From assembly GCA_014656015.1 (NCBI GenBank), contig BNBP01000055.1, forward strand, positions 1-45,573: a stretch of 45,573 nt of DNA, written 5' to 3'. Made by a program: the position numbers and the translations under genes. The notes beneath the pieces were generated by a model. That model did no database searches. It was not told the DNA's origin and was given only the letters and a program-made list of their open reading frames with translations. Positions 9,284 to 17,465 of the stretch are shown one piece after another; positions within the stretch are counted from its first letter, which is position 1; every line of letters begins with the position of its first letter. The stretch is from Streptomyces griseoaurantiacus (GTDB taxonomy: Bacteria; Actinomycetota; Actinomycetes; Streptomycetales; Streptomycetaceae).

Positions 9284-10219
9284 TCACTTGACGGCTCCCG
9301 CGGTGAGGCCGGCCACGAGGTAGCGCTGGAGCAGCAGGAACCCGGCGACCACGGGCACGCTCACCACGAGCGAGGCGGCCATGATCTGGTTCCAGTACAC
9401 GTCGTACTGCGTGGAGTAGCCCTGGAGCCCGACGGCGAGCGTGCGGGTGGTGTCGTTGGTCATGACGGAGGCGAACAGCACCTCGCCCCACGCGGTCATG
9501 AAGGCGTAGACGGCGACCGCGACGATGCCGGGGATCGCGGCCGGCACGACGACGCGGAACAGCGCGCCGAGCGGACCGCAGCCGTCGACCAGCGCCGCCT
9601 CGTCCAGATCGCGCGGCACCGAGTCGAAGTAGCCGATCAGCATCCAGATCGAGAAGGGCAGGGAGAAGGTCAGATACGTCAGGATCAGCCCGCCGCGCGA
9701 ACCGAACAGCGCGATCCCGGTGGCGTTGCCGATGTTGACGTACAGCAGGAACAGCGGCAGCAGGAAGAGGATGCCGGGGAACATCTGCGTGGACAGCACG
9801 GTCACCGTGAAGACCCGCTTGCCGCGGAAGCTGTAGCGGCTCACCGCGTAGGCGGAGAACACGGCGATGACGACGGAGCAGACGGTCGCCGCGCCCGCGA
9901 CGATCAGCGAGTTCACGAAGTACTTCGCGAGCGGCACCGTCGACCAGATGTCGATGTACGGACGGATCGTCAGCTCGCTGGGCAGCCAGTGGAACGTACC
10001 GGTGACGTCCGCGAGCGGCTTCAGGGAACTGGAGACCATCACGTACACCGGCACCAGCACGAAGCCGGCCAGCAGGGTGAGGAAGATCCGCCGGGTCCAC
10101 AGGAAGGCGCGCGGCGGCGCCATCGGGGAGCGGGGCGGCCTGGCGGTGCGGGGTGCCTTGGTCGTGCGGGGTGCCCGGGCGGTGCGGGGTGCCCCGGCGG
10201 TGCGTACGGTCTCAGACAT
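9284..10219 (-). CDS. Sugar ABC transporter permease (MalG-type)
   Basis: The 311-aa inner-membrane protein has six predicted helices. It carries the EAA loop for contact with the ATPase as DEAALVDGCGPLGALFRVVVP (about residues 205-225). The MalG-like second permease usually follows the MalF-like one, as here. The start ATG at 10217-10219 lies inside the end of the preceding permease gene (stop 10212-10214), an 8-nt overlap suggesting translational coupling. The N-terminal tail is unusual: three 18-bp DNA repeats encode APRT(A/T)(R/K) units before the first helix. No ATPase gene is present. Streptomyces importers of this class share the MsiK ATPase, which is probably the partner. Confidence 0.92.
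   Translation of the reverse strand: MSETVRTAGAPRTARAPRTTKAPRTARPPRSPMAPPRAFLWTRRIFLTLLAGFVLVPVYVMVSSSLKPLADVTGTFHWLPSELTIRPYIDIWSTVPLAKYFVNSLIVAGAATVCSVVIAVFSAYAVSRYSFRGKRVFTVTVLSTQMFPGILFLLPLFLLYVNIGNATGIALFGSRGGLILTYLTFSLPFSIWMLIGYFDSVPRDLDEAALVDGCGPLGALFRVVVPAAIPGIVAVAVYAFMTAWGEVLFASVMTNDTTRTLAVGLQGYSTQYDVYWNQIMAASLVVSVPVVAGFLLLQRYLVAGLTAGAVK
10146..10199. repeat. Three 18-bp tandem repeats in a permease N-terminus
   Basis: Units at 10146-10163, 10164-10181 and 10182-10199 all begin GTGCGGGGTGCC. They differ only in the last five bases, and a fourth partial unit follows. In the leftward gene they encode six-residue APRT-type repeats in a basic cytoplasmic tail. Confidence 0.8.
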
Positions 10220-11243
10220 CGGCCCTCTCCTCGGTGCGGCGGGGCCCGGTGCGGGCACGGCGGCCGGTCCGCTCGCGCGAGGTCAGCGCCAGGTAGACGC
10301 CCGTGACCACCAGCAGGAACAGCAGCAGCAGGACCGACATCGCCGAGCCGGTACCGAAGTTCCAGGTGACGAACGAGGCCTCGTAGATGTGGACCGAGAT
10401 GAGGTCGGCTGCCCGCGGGGCGCCCCTGCCGAACAGCACGAACGGCGTGTTGAAGTCGTTGAACGTCCACAGGAACAGCACCAGCACCAGCACCTGGTTG
10501 ACCGGGCGCAGGGAGGGCAGCGTGATGCGGCGGACGCGCTGCCACATCCCGGCGCCGTCCAGGGCCGCGGCCTCGTACAGCTCCTTGGGGATGTTCTGCA
10601 GTCCGGCCATCACGATGAGGAAGGCGAAGGGCCAGCCCTTCCACACCGACACCGTCAGCAGCGCGAAGAAGCTGTTGTCGCCGATGAGCCAGAAGGAGCG
10701 CCCTTCGGTGAGGTGGAGCTGGTCGTGCAGGACGTGGTTCACCAGGCCGTTGTCGTGCTGGAACATGAACACCCAGGTGATCACGGCCGCGTAGACCGGC
10801 AGCGCGTACGGCACCAGGAACAGGGCGCGCAGCAGACCGCGGCCGCGGAAGGTGTCCTGCATGCAGAGCGCGGCCGCCGTGCCGATGAGCCAGCACAGGG
10901 CGACCGACAACAGGGTGAACACGACGGTGACGAGGAAGGAGTGCAGCAGCGCCTCGCCGACCGGGGCGTCGAAGTCCACCGACACCTTGTAGTTGTCGAG
11001 TCCGGACCAGGGCGCGGTGCCCCAGTCGCGGATGTAGAACTGGGTGAGCTCCTTGAAGCTCATCACGACGCCGATCACCATCGGCACCAGATGGACCAGG
11101 AGTTCGAGGATCAGGGCGGGCAGCAGGAGCAGGTAGGGCAGGGTGACGCGGCGGAGCCGCCCGGGGCGGCGGCGGGGGCCGCGCGCCGCACCGGGCGGAT
11201 CCTTGCGCACCGCCGGCTCCCGTGCCGGGGCGGTGGTGGTCAT
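10212..11243 (-). CDS. Sugar ABC transporter permease (MalF-type)
   Basis: The 343-aa membrane protein starts MTTTAPAREPAVRKD and has a basic tail of about 30 residues. Six helices follow, with a long periplasmic-type loop after the first one (FIRDWG/DNYKVSVDF region). The EAA motif is EAAALDGAGMWQRVRRITLP near residue 225. It is the first permease of the importer, after the binding protein gene; only five bases separate the stop at 11249 from the ATG at 11243, so the genes are co-transcribed. The frame stays open upstream into the binding-protein gene, but the RBS-proximal ATG at 11241-11243 gives the proper N-terminus. Confidence 0.92.
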   Translation of the reverse strand: MTTTAPAREPAVRKDPPGAARGPRRRPGRLRRVTLPYLLLLPALILELLVHLVPMVIGVVMSFKELTQFYIRDWGTAPWSGLDNYKVSVDFDAPVGEALLHSFLVTVVFTLLSVALCWLIGTAAALCMQDTFRGRGLLRALFLVPYALPVYAAVITWVFMFQHDNGLVNHVLHDQLHLTEGRSFWLIGDNSFFALLTVSVWKGWPFAFLIVMAGLQNIPKELYEAAALDGAGMWQRVRRITLPSLRPVNQVLVLVLFLWTFNDFNTPFVLFGRGAPRAADLISVHIYEASFVTWNFGTGSAMSVLLLLFLLVVTGVYLALTSRERTGRRARTGPRRTEERADV

Positions 11244-11248
11244 GCGGC

Positions 11249-12565
11249 TCACTTCTTGGGCATCTGCTGCTGGGCCTTGTCGAGCTTCGCCTTCACCGAG
11301 GCGGTGGTCACCGACCGGCCGCCGGCGGCGTCGGCGAACAGCTCCTTGACGGCCGTGCCGACCGTCGTCTCGAACTGCGACTCGTCGGCGACCTGCGGCA
11401 GCGCGGCGGCACTGGTGGCGAGGGTCTGCTTGAGGACGGCGGTGGCACCGGAGTTGAACGCCGGGTCCGACTGCGCCGCCTTCACCGGCGGGATCGAGCT
11501 GTACGCCTTGTTCAGCACCTTCTGCTCGGCGTCGCTGGTCATGAACTTCACGAAGCTGGTGGCGCCGTCGAGGTTGTGGGTGTTCTTGAAGACGGCCATG
11601 TTGATGCCGGCGACCATCGAGTTGACCTGGGTGCCGGTGCCGGGGGTGCCCGACTGGACGGGCACCGGCGCGACGCCGTAGGCGTCCTCGGCCATGCCCT
11701 GGGACTTCAGGTTGGCGGCGGCCGACTGCCACAGCAGCATCGCCGTCTTCCCCTTGGCGAAGTCGCTCACCGACTGGTTCTGCGCGTACTCGGCGTTGCC
11801 CGCCGGGATGGCCTTGTCCTTCGCCATCAGGTCGACGTACTGCTTGACCGCCGCCACGGCCTTGTCGTTGGTGAAGTCGGGCTTGCCGTCGGCGGTGAAG
11901 AAGTCGGCGCCGTGCTGCTTGGCGAAGACGAACACGTGGTGGATGTTCTCGGACAGGTTGGCGCCCTCGGCGCCGAGCGGGTTCTTGCCCTTGGCCTTGA
12001 TCTTCTTGCCGTCGGCGACCAGTTCCTCCCAGGTGGCGGGCGGCTGGGAGATCCCGGCGTCGGCGAAGATCTGCTTGTTGTAGTACAGCGCGTACGACAT
12101 CGAGTACAGCGGGACCGCGGCCGGGTCCTTGCCCTCGGCGCCGGTCGAGCCGAGCGCGGAGTCGACGAAGCGGTCCTTGCCGCCGATCTTCGCGAGGTTC
12201 TTCGCGTCCCACGGCAGCAGTGCCCCGGTGGCCTGCAGGGAGGCGCTCCAGGTGTTGCCGATGTTCAGCACGTCGGGGCCCTGACCGGAGGTGGTGGCGG
12301 TCAGGATCCGGTTGAGCAGGTCCGACCAGGGCACGACCTCCAGCTTGACCTTGATGCCGGTCTGCTTCTCGAACTTGTCGAGCTCCGGCTGGAGGACCTT
12401 CTTGTCCACCTGGATGCTGGCGCCCTGGTTGGAGGCCCAGTACGTGAGCGTCTTCGGCGAGTCGTCGGACCCGCCGCTCGTCGACGAGCCGCCGCCGCAG
12501 GCGGTCACGGCGGTCAGCAGGGAGACGGTGACCGCGGCGGCGGCCGCGACTCGGGTTCTGCGCAT
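11249..12565 (-). CDS. Extracellular sugar-binding lipoprotein of an ABC importer
   Basis: The 438-aa protein has a lipoprotein signal with lipobox LTAVTAC (Cys23) and a Gly/Ser-rich linker. It then has the family-1 solute-binding fold, beginning KTLTYWASNQGAS, with TSGQGPDVLNIGNTWS in the ligand-cleft region. It captures the sugar outside the membrane and hands it to the two downstream permeases. It is the first gene of the four-gene operon whose last gene is the GH1 enzyme. Its promoter reads leftward: -35 TTGACG (complement of 12701-12706), a 17-nt spacer, then -10 TTAACT (complement of 12678-12683). The -10 box lies in a palindrome, so repression by the divergent ROK regulator is likely. 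Confidence 0.92.
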   Translation of the reverse strand: MRRTRVAAAAAVTVSLLTAVTACGGGSSTSGGSDDSPKTLTYWASNQGASIQVDKKVLQPELDKFEKQTGIKVKLEVVPWSDLLNRILTATTSGQGPDVLNIGNTWSASLQATGALLPWDAKNLAKIGGKDRFVDSALGSTGAEGKDPAAVPLYSMSYALYYNKQIFADAGISQPPATWEELVADGKKIKAKGKNPLGAEGANLSENIHHVFVFAKQHGADFFTADGKPDFTNDKAVAAVKQYVDLMAKDKAIPAGNAEYAQNQSVSDFAKGKTAMLLWQSAAANLKSQGMAEDAYGVAPVPVQSGTPGTGTQVNSMVAGINMAVFKNTHNLDGATSFVKFMTSDAEQKVLNKAYSSIPPVKAAQSDPAFNSGATAVLKQTLATSAAALPQVADESQFETTVGTAVKELFADAAGGRSVTTASVKAKLDKAQQQMPKK

Positions 12566-12635
12566 GGCTCAGGCGTCCCTTTCCTCAGGGCGAGCGCGAG
12601 GACCGGTACGGGCGGGCCGGTACGGGCCCGGACCC

Positions 12636-12654
12636 GATCGTTCCCCGAACGATC
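12636..12654. promoter_or_regulatory. Perfect 8-bp inverted repeat in the importer leader
   Basis: GATCGTTC (12636-12643) and GAACGATC (12647-12654) flank CCC. The site is about 17-35 nt downstream of the expected importer start point. It could be a second operator for the ROK regulator, a site for another regulator, or a leader hairpin. Confidence 0.5.
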
Positions 12655-12661
12655 CTCATGG

Positions 12662-12684
12662 CTTAACTTAGGGCGTGAGTTAAG
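12662..12684. promoter_or_regulatory. Candidate ROK operator overlapping the importer -10 box
   Basis: CTTAACT (12662-12668) and AGTTAAG (12678-12684) form a 7-bp inverted repeat with a 9-nt spacer, clearly AT-richer than its surroundings. The right arm coincides with the importer's -10 hexamer and the left arm lies near the start point, the classic position for a repressor site. Confidence 0.65.
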
Positions 12685-12706
12685 ACCCCGCGGAAAGTCG
12701 CGTCAA
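12678..12706 (-). promoter_or_regulatory. Promoter of the sugar importer operon
   Basis: Reading leftward, TTGACG (12701-12706) is followed by 17 nt and TTAACT (12678-12683), a close match to the housekeeping sigma consensus. The long leader to the ATG at 12565 contains the second palindrome. Confidence 0.6.
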
Positions 12707-12756
12707 GATGTCGCGCAAAGGTATCTTGCGTGGAGGGGCAGGCCGGGAGGAGCCAC

Positions 12757-14085
12757 ATGGCGGGGCGGAACGGGCGAACGGTGCGTGACCTGCGGCGCGG
12801 CAATCGCGCCGAGGTACTGCAACGGTTGTATTTCGACGGCCCGCTGAGCCGCTTCGAACTGGGCCCGGTGACCGGTCTCAGCTCCGGCTCGGTCAGCAAC
12901 GTGGTTGCCGAACTCGTGGCCGACGGCCTGGTCGAGGAGGCCGGCTCCGTCGACTCCGACGGCGGCCGCCCGCGCACCCTGCTGCGGGTGGCCCCCACCG
13001 CCGGGTACATGATCGGCGTCGACGTCGGCGAGACCCGCGTCCGGGTCGAGCTGTTCGACCTCGCCCTCACCGAACTCGCCCGCACCGAACACCCCCTGGA
13101 GCACCACCGGTACGACGTCGACGTCGTCGTCGGCCACATCCTCGAGGGCATCGCCGAGGTCCTGGACACCACCGGACTCGCCCCCGAGCGCCTGCTCGGC
13201 GTCGGCATCGGCGTCCCCGGCATCGTGGCCCGCGAGGAGGACCGCGGTGCCGTCGTGCACGGCCAGACCATCGGCTGGGACGCCGTCCCGCTGGAGGCAC
13301 TGCTGCGCTCCGCGCGCCTGCTGCCCGACTCCGTGCCCTACTTCGCCGACAACGGCGCCCGCACCCTCGGCCAGGCCGAGATGTGGTTCGGCGCCGGACG
13401 AGGCGCCCGGGACGCGGTGGTCGTCCTCTTCGGCTCGGGCGTCGGCGCCTGCGTCGTCACCGGCGACATGACCGGCGGCCGGGCGGTCGAGTACGGCCAC
13501 CTCACGGTACGGGTAGGGGGGCGCCGCTGCCGGTGCGGGGCGCTGGGCTGCCTGGAGGCGTACGCGGGCGCCGAGGCGCTGCTCGCACGCTGGCGCGAGG
13601 CCGGGGGAGAGGTGCCCGAGGAGGCCGACGAGGAGACCGCGCTCACCGCCCTGCTCGCGGCGGCCCACCCCGATGAAGGCGCCGCGGACGCTGAGGGCGC
13701 CGGAACCCCCGACCCGGTGGCCTCGGCGGTGCTGGAGGAGACGGCGGAGTACCTCGGCGCCGGCCTCTCCGACCTCATCAACCTCTTCCGCCCCGAACGC
13801 ATCCTCATCGGCGGCTGGGCCGGCCTCCAGCTCGGCGCCCGCTTCCTCCCCGCGGTCCGTCGCCACGCGGCGGCGTACTCCCTGCGGTACCCCGCCGAAA
13901 GGGTCTCCATCGAACTGGGCCGACTGGGCCCGGACGCGGTGACGGTGGGCGCCGCGATCCTCCCCCTGGCCGACTTCTTCGCGGCCGGCGGACGCCGCAC
14001 GGGCACCCCCGCCACCCCCGAACGCCGGCCACCGGGCTGGCGCGAGGCGCTGGAGGACCGGGCGTCGGGGGGTGGGGCGCGGTAG
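12757..14085 (+). CDS. ROK-family transcriptional regulator
   Basis: The 442-aa protein has an N-terminal winged helix (about residues 15-70, with LSSGSVSNVVAELVADGLVE) joined to a ROK fold from residue 85 (GVDVGETRVRVELF). The ROK zinc site is present: His248 and Cys258, Cys260, Cys265 in CRCGALGCLE. The ATP-binding region is present in part (FADNGAR near 200). Such proteins are sugar-sensing repressors. The start ATG at 12757 has GGGAGGAGCCAC in front. The gene is divergent from the binding-protein gene, and both share the palindrome-rich region 12566-12756, so it almost certainly controls the importer and probably itself. The inducer is likely the imported sugar or its product. Confidence 0.9.
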   Translation: MAGRNGRTVRDLRRGNRAEVLQRLYFDGPLSRFELGPVTGLSSGSVSNVVAELVADGLVEEAGSVDSDGGRPRTLLRVAPTAGYMIGVDVGETRVRVELFDLALTELARTEHPLEHHRYDVDVVVGHILEGIAEVLDTTGLAPERLLGVGIGVPGIVAREEDRGAVVHGQTIGWDAVPLEALLRSARLLPDSVPYFADNGARTLGQAEMWFGAGRGARDAVVVLFGSGVGACVVTGDMTGGRAVEYGHLTVRVGGRRCRCGALGCLEAYAGAEALLARWREAGGEVPEEADEETALTALLAAAHPDEGAADAEGAGTPDPVASAVLEETAEYLGAGLSDLINLFRPERILIGGWAGLQLGARFLPAVRRHAAAYSLRYPAERVSIELGRLGPDAVTVGAAILPLADFFAAGGRRTGTPATPERRPPGWREALEDRASGGGAR

Positions 14086-14254
14086 CCCCTCGCTCCCGTC
14101 CAGAGGCATCTCACCTCTTGTCACGGCACGTCCAGGCAGGCGCCCGCGGGCCGGAGCCCTGGCCGACCCCTCGGCGCCCCGGTCGGCGGACGGTCTCCGC
14201 GTCCGACGACCACGTCCGCAGCGGCGGTGGAACACTGCCGCATACGATCGGCAG

Positions 14255-14821
14255 GTGAACGACATCGTCATCCCGCATGAGGGCGCGACACCGTCCGCTC
14301 CCGACCTCGTCCTTCGTCCCTGGTGCACGGAGGACGTCGCCGCTCTTGTCGAGGTGTTCCGGGACCCCGCGCTGCGCCGCTGGACCGACTCGGTCGTGGA
14401 GAACGAGGGCGATGCGATGCGGTGGGTGCGGAACCAGGAGCAGGGCTGGGCAGCGCGGGAGCGGTTCGGGTTCGCGGTCCTCGACGCACGACCCGGTGCG
14501 CGCCACGGACGGTTGGTGGGCCATGTGGTCCTCAAGGAGGTGGCCTCCGGCAAACCGTCTGCCGAGGTGGGTTACTGGACCGCGGCACATGCCCGCGGGC
14601 GAGGTGTGGCCCCGCGCGCGGTGGAGGCCCTCACCGACTGGGCCTTCGACGTCCTGGCGGCCGACGGGCTGGAGCACCTGGAACTGCTGCACCAGGTGGA
14701 CAACCGTGCCTCGTGCCGCGTGGCGCACAAGAGCCGGTACGTCCTCGACACCGTCCTGCCCGCGGCACCGCCCTCCTATCCCGGCGAGGGGCATCTGCAC
14801 GTACGGCGCCGAGAGGCCTGA
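14255..14821 (+). CDS. GNAT-family N-acetyltransferase
   Basis: The 188-aa protein has the RimJ/RimL-like GNAT pattern: LRPWCTEDVAALVEVFRDP at the N-terminus, a GYWTAAHARGRGVAPRA acetyl-CoA loop near residue 110, and an LHQVDNRASCRVAHKSRY late segment. The target (protein N-terminus or small amine) is unknown. The start is placed at the GTG at 14255, six bases after a TACGAT box (14243-14248), so the mRNA is probably leaderless. Open codons upstream of the GTG look non-coding. The gene stands between the ROK regulator and an FGE-like gene without obvious operon links. Confidence 0.85.
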   Translation: MNDIVIPHEGATPSAPDLVLRPWCTEDVAALVEVFRDPALRRWTDSVVENEGDAMRWVRNQEQGWAARERFGFAVLDARPGARHGRLVGHVVLKEVASGKPSAEVGYWTAAHARGRGVAPRAVEALTDWAFDVLAADGLEHLELLHQVDNRASCRVAHKSRYVLDTVLPAAPPSYPGEGHLHVRRREA

Positions 14822-14917
14822 GATCTCACGGCTACGGCGTACCGGGAACTGGGCCCCGTACCCCCTTGCCGGCCTCCCCTCCTCGTCCGGGACGCCCGGC
14901 TGCTAGCGTCCGGCACC

Positions 14918-15673
14918 ATGTGGGCTCAAGTGATCGTGGCAGGACGCCCGGCGTGGCGGCACAGCCCTTCCGGAGTGGTCTTCCGGGCTGTTCCGGGTGG
15001 GACGTTCCGGATGGGTTTGTCCGACGAGGAACTGGACGCGGTTCGTGCGATCGAGCGGGCCGACGGTGCCGATGACGACCTCGGGGCGTTCTTCGTGGAG
15101 GCCGGCCGGGCCCGGCCGGTCCGGGAAGTACGGGTCGAGCCGTTCCTGATCGCCCGGCATCCGTTGACGGTGGCACAAGTGCGGCACTGGTTGCCCGAGT
15201 ACGAGGACAGCTTCAGCGACTCGGCTTCGAGCACGGCCCGGCTGGAGGACGACCTGGACGACCTGCTCGGGGTGTTGCCCTTCCGATTGCCCAGCGAGGC
15301 GCAGTGGGAGTACGCGGCCCGGGCCGGTACGACCACTCTGACCTTCCGCGGGGACGGGAGGCCGGACGAGGACCAGGTGCTCGACGACTTCGCGGACGAG
15401 GAACGCACCGCTGCCGCTGAGAACGCTTTCGGGCTGGCGGCGATGGGATCGGCGAACGAGGTCTGCGCAGACGTGTGGATCCCGCATTTCGAGGACGCGC
15501 CGGAGGACGCCCGCCCTCGCAGCGGCGACGGACCGCGGACGGTGCGCGGAGGCGCCGCCGACCTCCACCCGTGGCAGGGCTGCGACGAGTGGCTGCTGTT
15601 GCTCTCGGCCATCCGCTACGAGTTCCGGCAGTTCACCGCGGTCCGCCCGGTCGCACCCGTGCCCTCCCGGTAG
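14918..15673 (+). CDS. SUMF1/EgtB/PvdO-family protein (FGE-sulfatase fold)
   Basis: The 251-aa protein shows the family marks in order: FRAVPGGTFRMG near residue 25, a FLIARHPLTVAQ strand near 72, RLPSEAQWEYAARAG near 125, and VRGGA near residue 205. The family includes formylglycine-generating enzymes and EgtB-type non-haem iron sulfoxide synthases. The Cys pair of the copper-dependent FGE active site is not obvious here, and no ergothioneine genes are nearby, so the reaction is open. The TAGCGT box (14904-14909) lies eight bases before the ATG, indicating a leaderless transcript. The gene looks monocistronic and ends before a strong terminator. Confidence 0.8.
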   Translation: MWAQVIVAGRPAWRHSPSGVVFRAVPGGTFRMGLSDEELDAVRAIERADGADDDLGAFFVEAGRARPVREVRVEPFLIARHPLTVAQVRHWLPEYEDSFSDSASSTARLEDDLDDLLGVLPFRLPSEAQWEYAARAGTTTLTFRGDGRPDEDQVLDDFADEERTAAAENAFGLAAMGSANEVCADVWIPHFEDAPEDARPRSGDGPRTVRGGAADLHPWQGCDEWLLLLSAIRYEFRQFTAVRPVAPVPSR

Positions 15674-15799
15674 GACGGAACCCGGATGTCGGTGTTCGGT
15701 GCGCGCATGCCGGACCTGGTCCCGGCCCTGGACCGCCCGGCCGTCCGGCCGACTCGACCGGCCGGAGGCGGGAGCCTTCCGGACACGCGCACCTCCGCA

Positions 15800-15838
15800 C
15801 GGGTGGGCCCTCCTGCCCCGCGGTGGAGGGCCCACCCG
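15800..15838. terminator. Bidirectional terminator between converging genes
   Basis: CGGGTGGGCCCTCC (15800-15813) and GGAGGGCCCACCCG (15825-15838) pair perfectly over 14 bp around an 11-nt loop. It separates the FGE-like gene from the leftward M1 peptidase gene. Confidence 0.85.
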
Positions 15839-15894
15839 GCCAGCCCTCGGTGTCCCCGTCGGCGGGCGGGTCTTCGCGTCCGGCGGGGCGGGGT

Positions 15895-17331
15895 TCAGGC
15901 TGCCGGGTCGGCGGACGGGTCGAGGGACCCCAGGGAACCCGGGAAGAGGTACTCCTTCGGTGGGGCGGTGGTGCTGTGGGCCCAGGCGTGGAAGAAGCCG
16001 GTCAGGTCCTTGCCGGAGACCTTCTGGGCGAGCGCCTCGAACTGGGGCCAGGACGCGTTGCCGTAGCGGTGGTCGCGCTGCCAGCGCTTGAGGGTGCCGA
16101 AGAACGCGTCGTCGCCGACCGTGCGGCGCAGGGCGTGCAGCATCATGGACCCCTTGCTGTACAGGGCGCCGTCCAGTTCGCGGCCCTGGCCGGGGTCGTA
16201 CAGTCTCGTCGTCCAGAAGTCGGGGTCCTCCGCGCTCTCCTCCACCATGGCGGCGTAGAAGCCCTCGTCGAGGTCGGCCCCGGACTTCTCGTCCCACAGT
16301 TGGCCGGCGTACTGGGCGAAGCACTCGGCCAGGCAGCCGTCGCGCCAGTCGGTGAAGGAGACGCTGTTGCCGAACCACTGGTGGGCGTTCTCGTGGACCA
16401 TGGAGAGGTCGAAGAGGCTTCCGTGGTAGGTCGGGCGGCTCTGTGTCTCCAGGGCGAGGGGGCCCTCGTCGTCGTTGCCGCTGATGACGATCGCCCCGGC
16501 CGAGGAGAAGGGGTACGGGCCGAACTTCGAGGCCAGGAAGTCGAGGATCTCCGGGAGTTGCGCCTCCGCCTCGGGGTCGATGCGTGATCCCGGGCTGTAG
16601 GCGTTGACGACGGGTGTGCCGTCGGAGAGCTTCGAGGTGCGCATCGTGAACGTGTCGATGGCGATCGTGCTGAGGTACGTGGCCATCGGGCGGTCCTCGT
16701 ACCAGCGGAACGTGCTCGTGTCCCGCTCGGTGGTGGTGGCGCCGGGCCGGCCGTTGCCGACCACCGTCCAGCCGGTGGGGACCGTGGCCGTGAGCCGGAA
16801 GGTGGCCTTGTCCGAGGGGTGGTCGTTGGCCGGGTACCAGGCCGTGGCGGAGTGCGGCTCCTCCGAGGCGTTCGCGCCGCCGTCGGCCAGGGTGTGCCAG
16901 CCCTTGCCGACGGGTTCTCCCGAGTAGCGGACGCGTACGGAGAACCGGGTGTTCTTCGCGACGGGTCGCGCGGGGGTGATGACGAGTTCGTGCGCGCCCT
17001 CGCGGGAGACCGTGCGGGCGGGTGTGCCGTTCACGGTGACGCCGGTGACCGTGAAGCCCTCCAGATCGAGGTGTAAGACGTCCAGGTCCTGCGTCGCGAC
17101 GGCCTCCACCGTGGTGTCGCCCTCCAGGTACCGGGGGTGGGCCGGGTCGTAGTGCACGTGGACGTCGTACTCCGAGACGTCGTAGCCGGAGTTCCCGTCC
17201 TCGGGGAAGTAGGGGTCACCGAGCCCGCCTTCGCCGGAGGCGCCGGCGGCGGGCAGGGTGGTGAGGACGATGCCGGCGGCCACGGCCGTGGCGAGGGCGG
17301 TGGCGCGGCGGCGATGCCGGGGGGTCGGCAT
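15895..17331 (-). CDS. Secreted M1-family zinc metallopeptidase (aminopeptidase)
   Basis: The 478-aa protein begins MPTPRHRRR with a basic region, a hydrophobic core and an AAGAS cleavage site near residue 31, so it is exported. The N-terminal beta domain (YDVHVHYD, RYLEGDTTVEA) precedes the catalytic part: HENAH at residues 313-317 supplies two zinc His and Glu314, and Glu336 is the third ligand. The exopeptidase GxMEN motif is degenerate (GPLALETQ near 290), as in short bacterial M1 enzymes. The start ATG has GAAGGAGCC in front. Leu86 is encoded by TTA (complement of 17074-17076), which in Streptomyces makes translation depend on the bldA tRNA. The M28 aminopeptidase gene lies just upstream on the same strand. 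Confidence 0.88.
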   Translation of the reverse strand: MPTPRHRRRATALATAVAAGIVLTTLPAAGASGEGGLGDPYFPEDGNSGYDVSEYDVHVHYDPAHPRYLEGDTTVEAVATQDLDVLHLDLEGFTVTGVTVNGTPARTVSREGAHELVITPARPVAKNTRFSVRVRYSGEPVGKGWHTLADGGANASEEPHSATAWYPANDHPSDKATFRLTATVPTGWTVVGNGRPGATTTERDTSTFRWYEDRPMATYLSTIAIDTFTMRTSKLSDGTPVVNAYSPGSRIDPEAEAQLPEILDFLASKFGPYPFSSAGAIVISGNDDEGPLALETQSRPTYHGSLFDLSMVHENAHQWFGNSVSFTDWRDGCLAECFAQYAGQLWDEKSGADLDEGFYAAMVEESAEDPDFWTTRLYDPGQGRELDGALYSKGSMMLHALRRTVGDDAFFGTLKRWQRDHRYGNASWPQFEALAQKVSGKDLTGFFHAWAHSTTAPPKEYLFPGSLGSLDPSADPAA

Positions 17332-17465
17332 GTGTCGGCTCCTTCGGGGGTGTGGGGCGTTGCGTGCGGTGGTGTCGCACGCCGGGTGCCGGGTGTGAAC
17401 CGTGGGGCGCGCCGCGAAGGGCGCGGAGCGAGCTGCGGGGACGCCAGGAGTGGCTTGTCCGGGCC

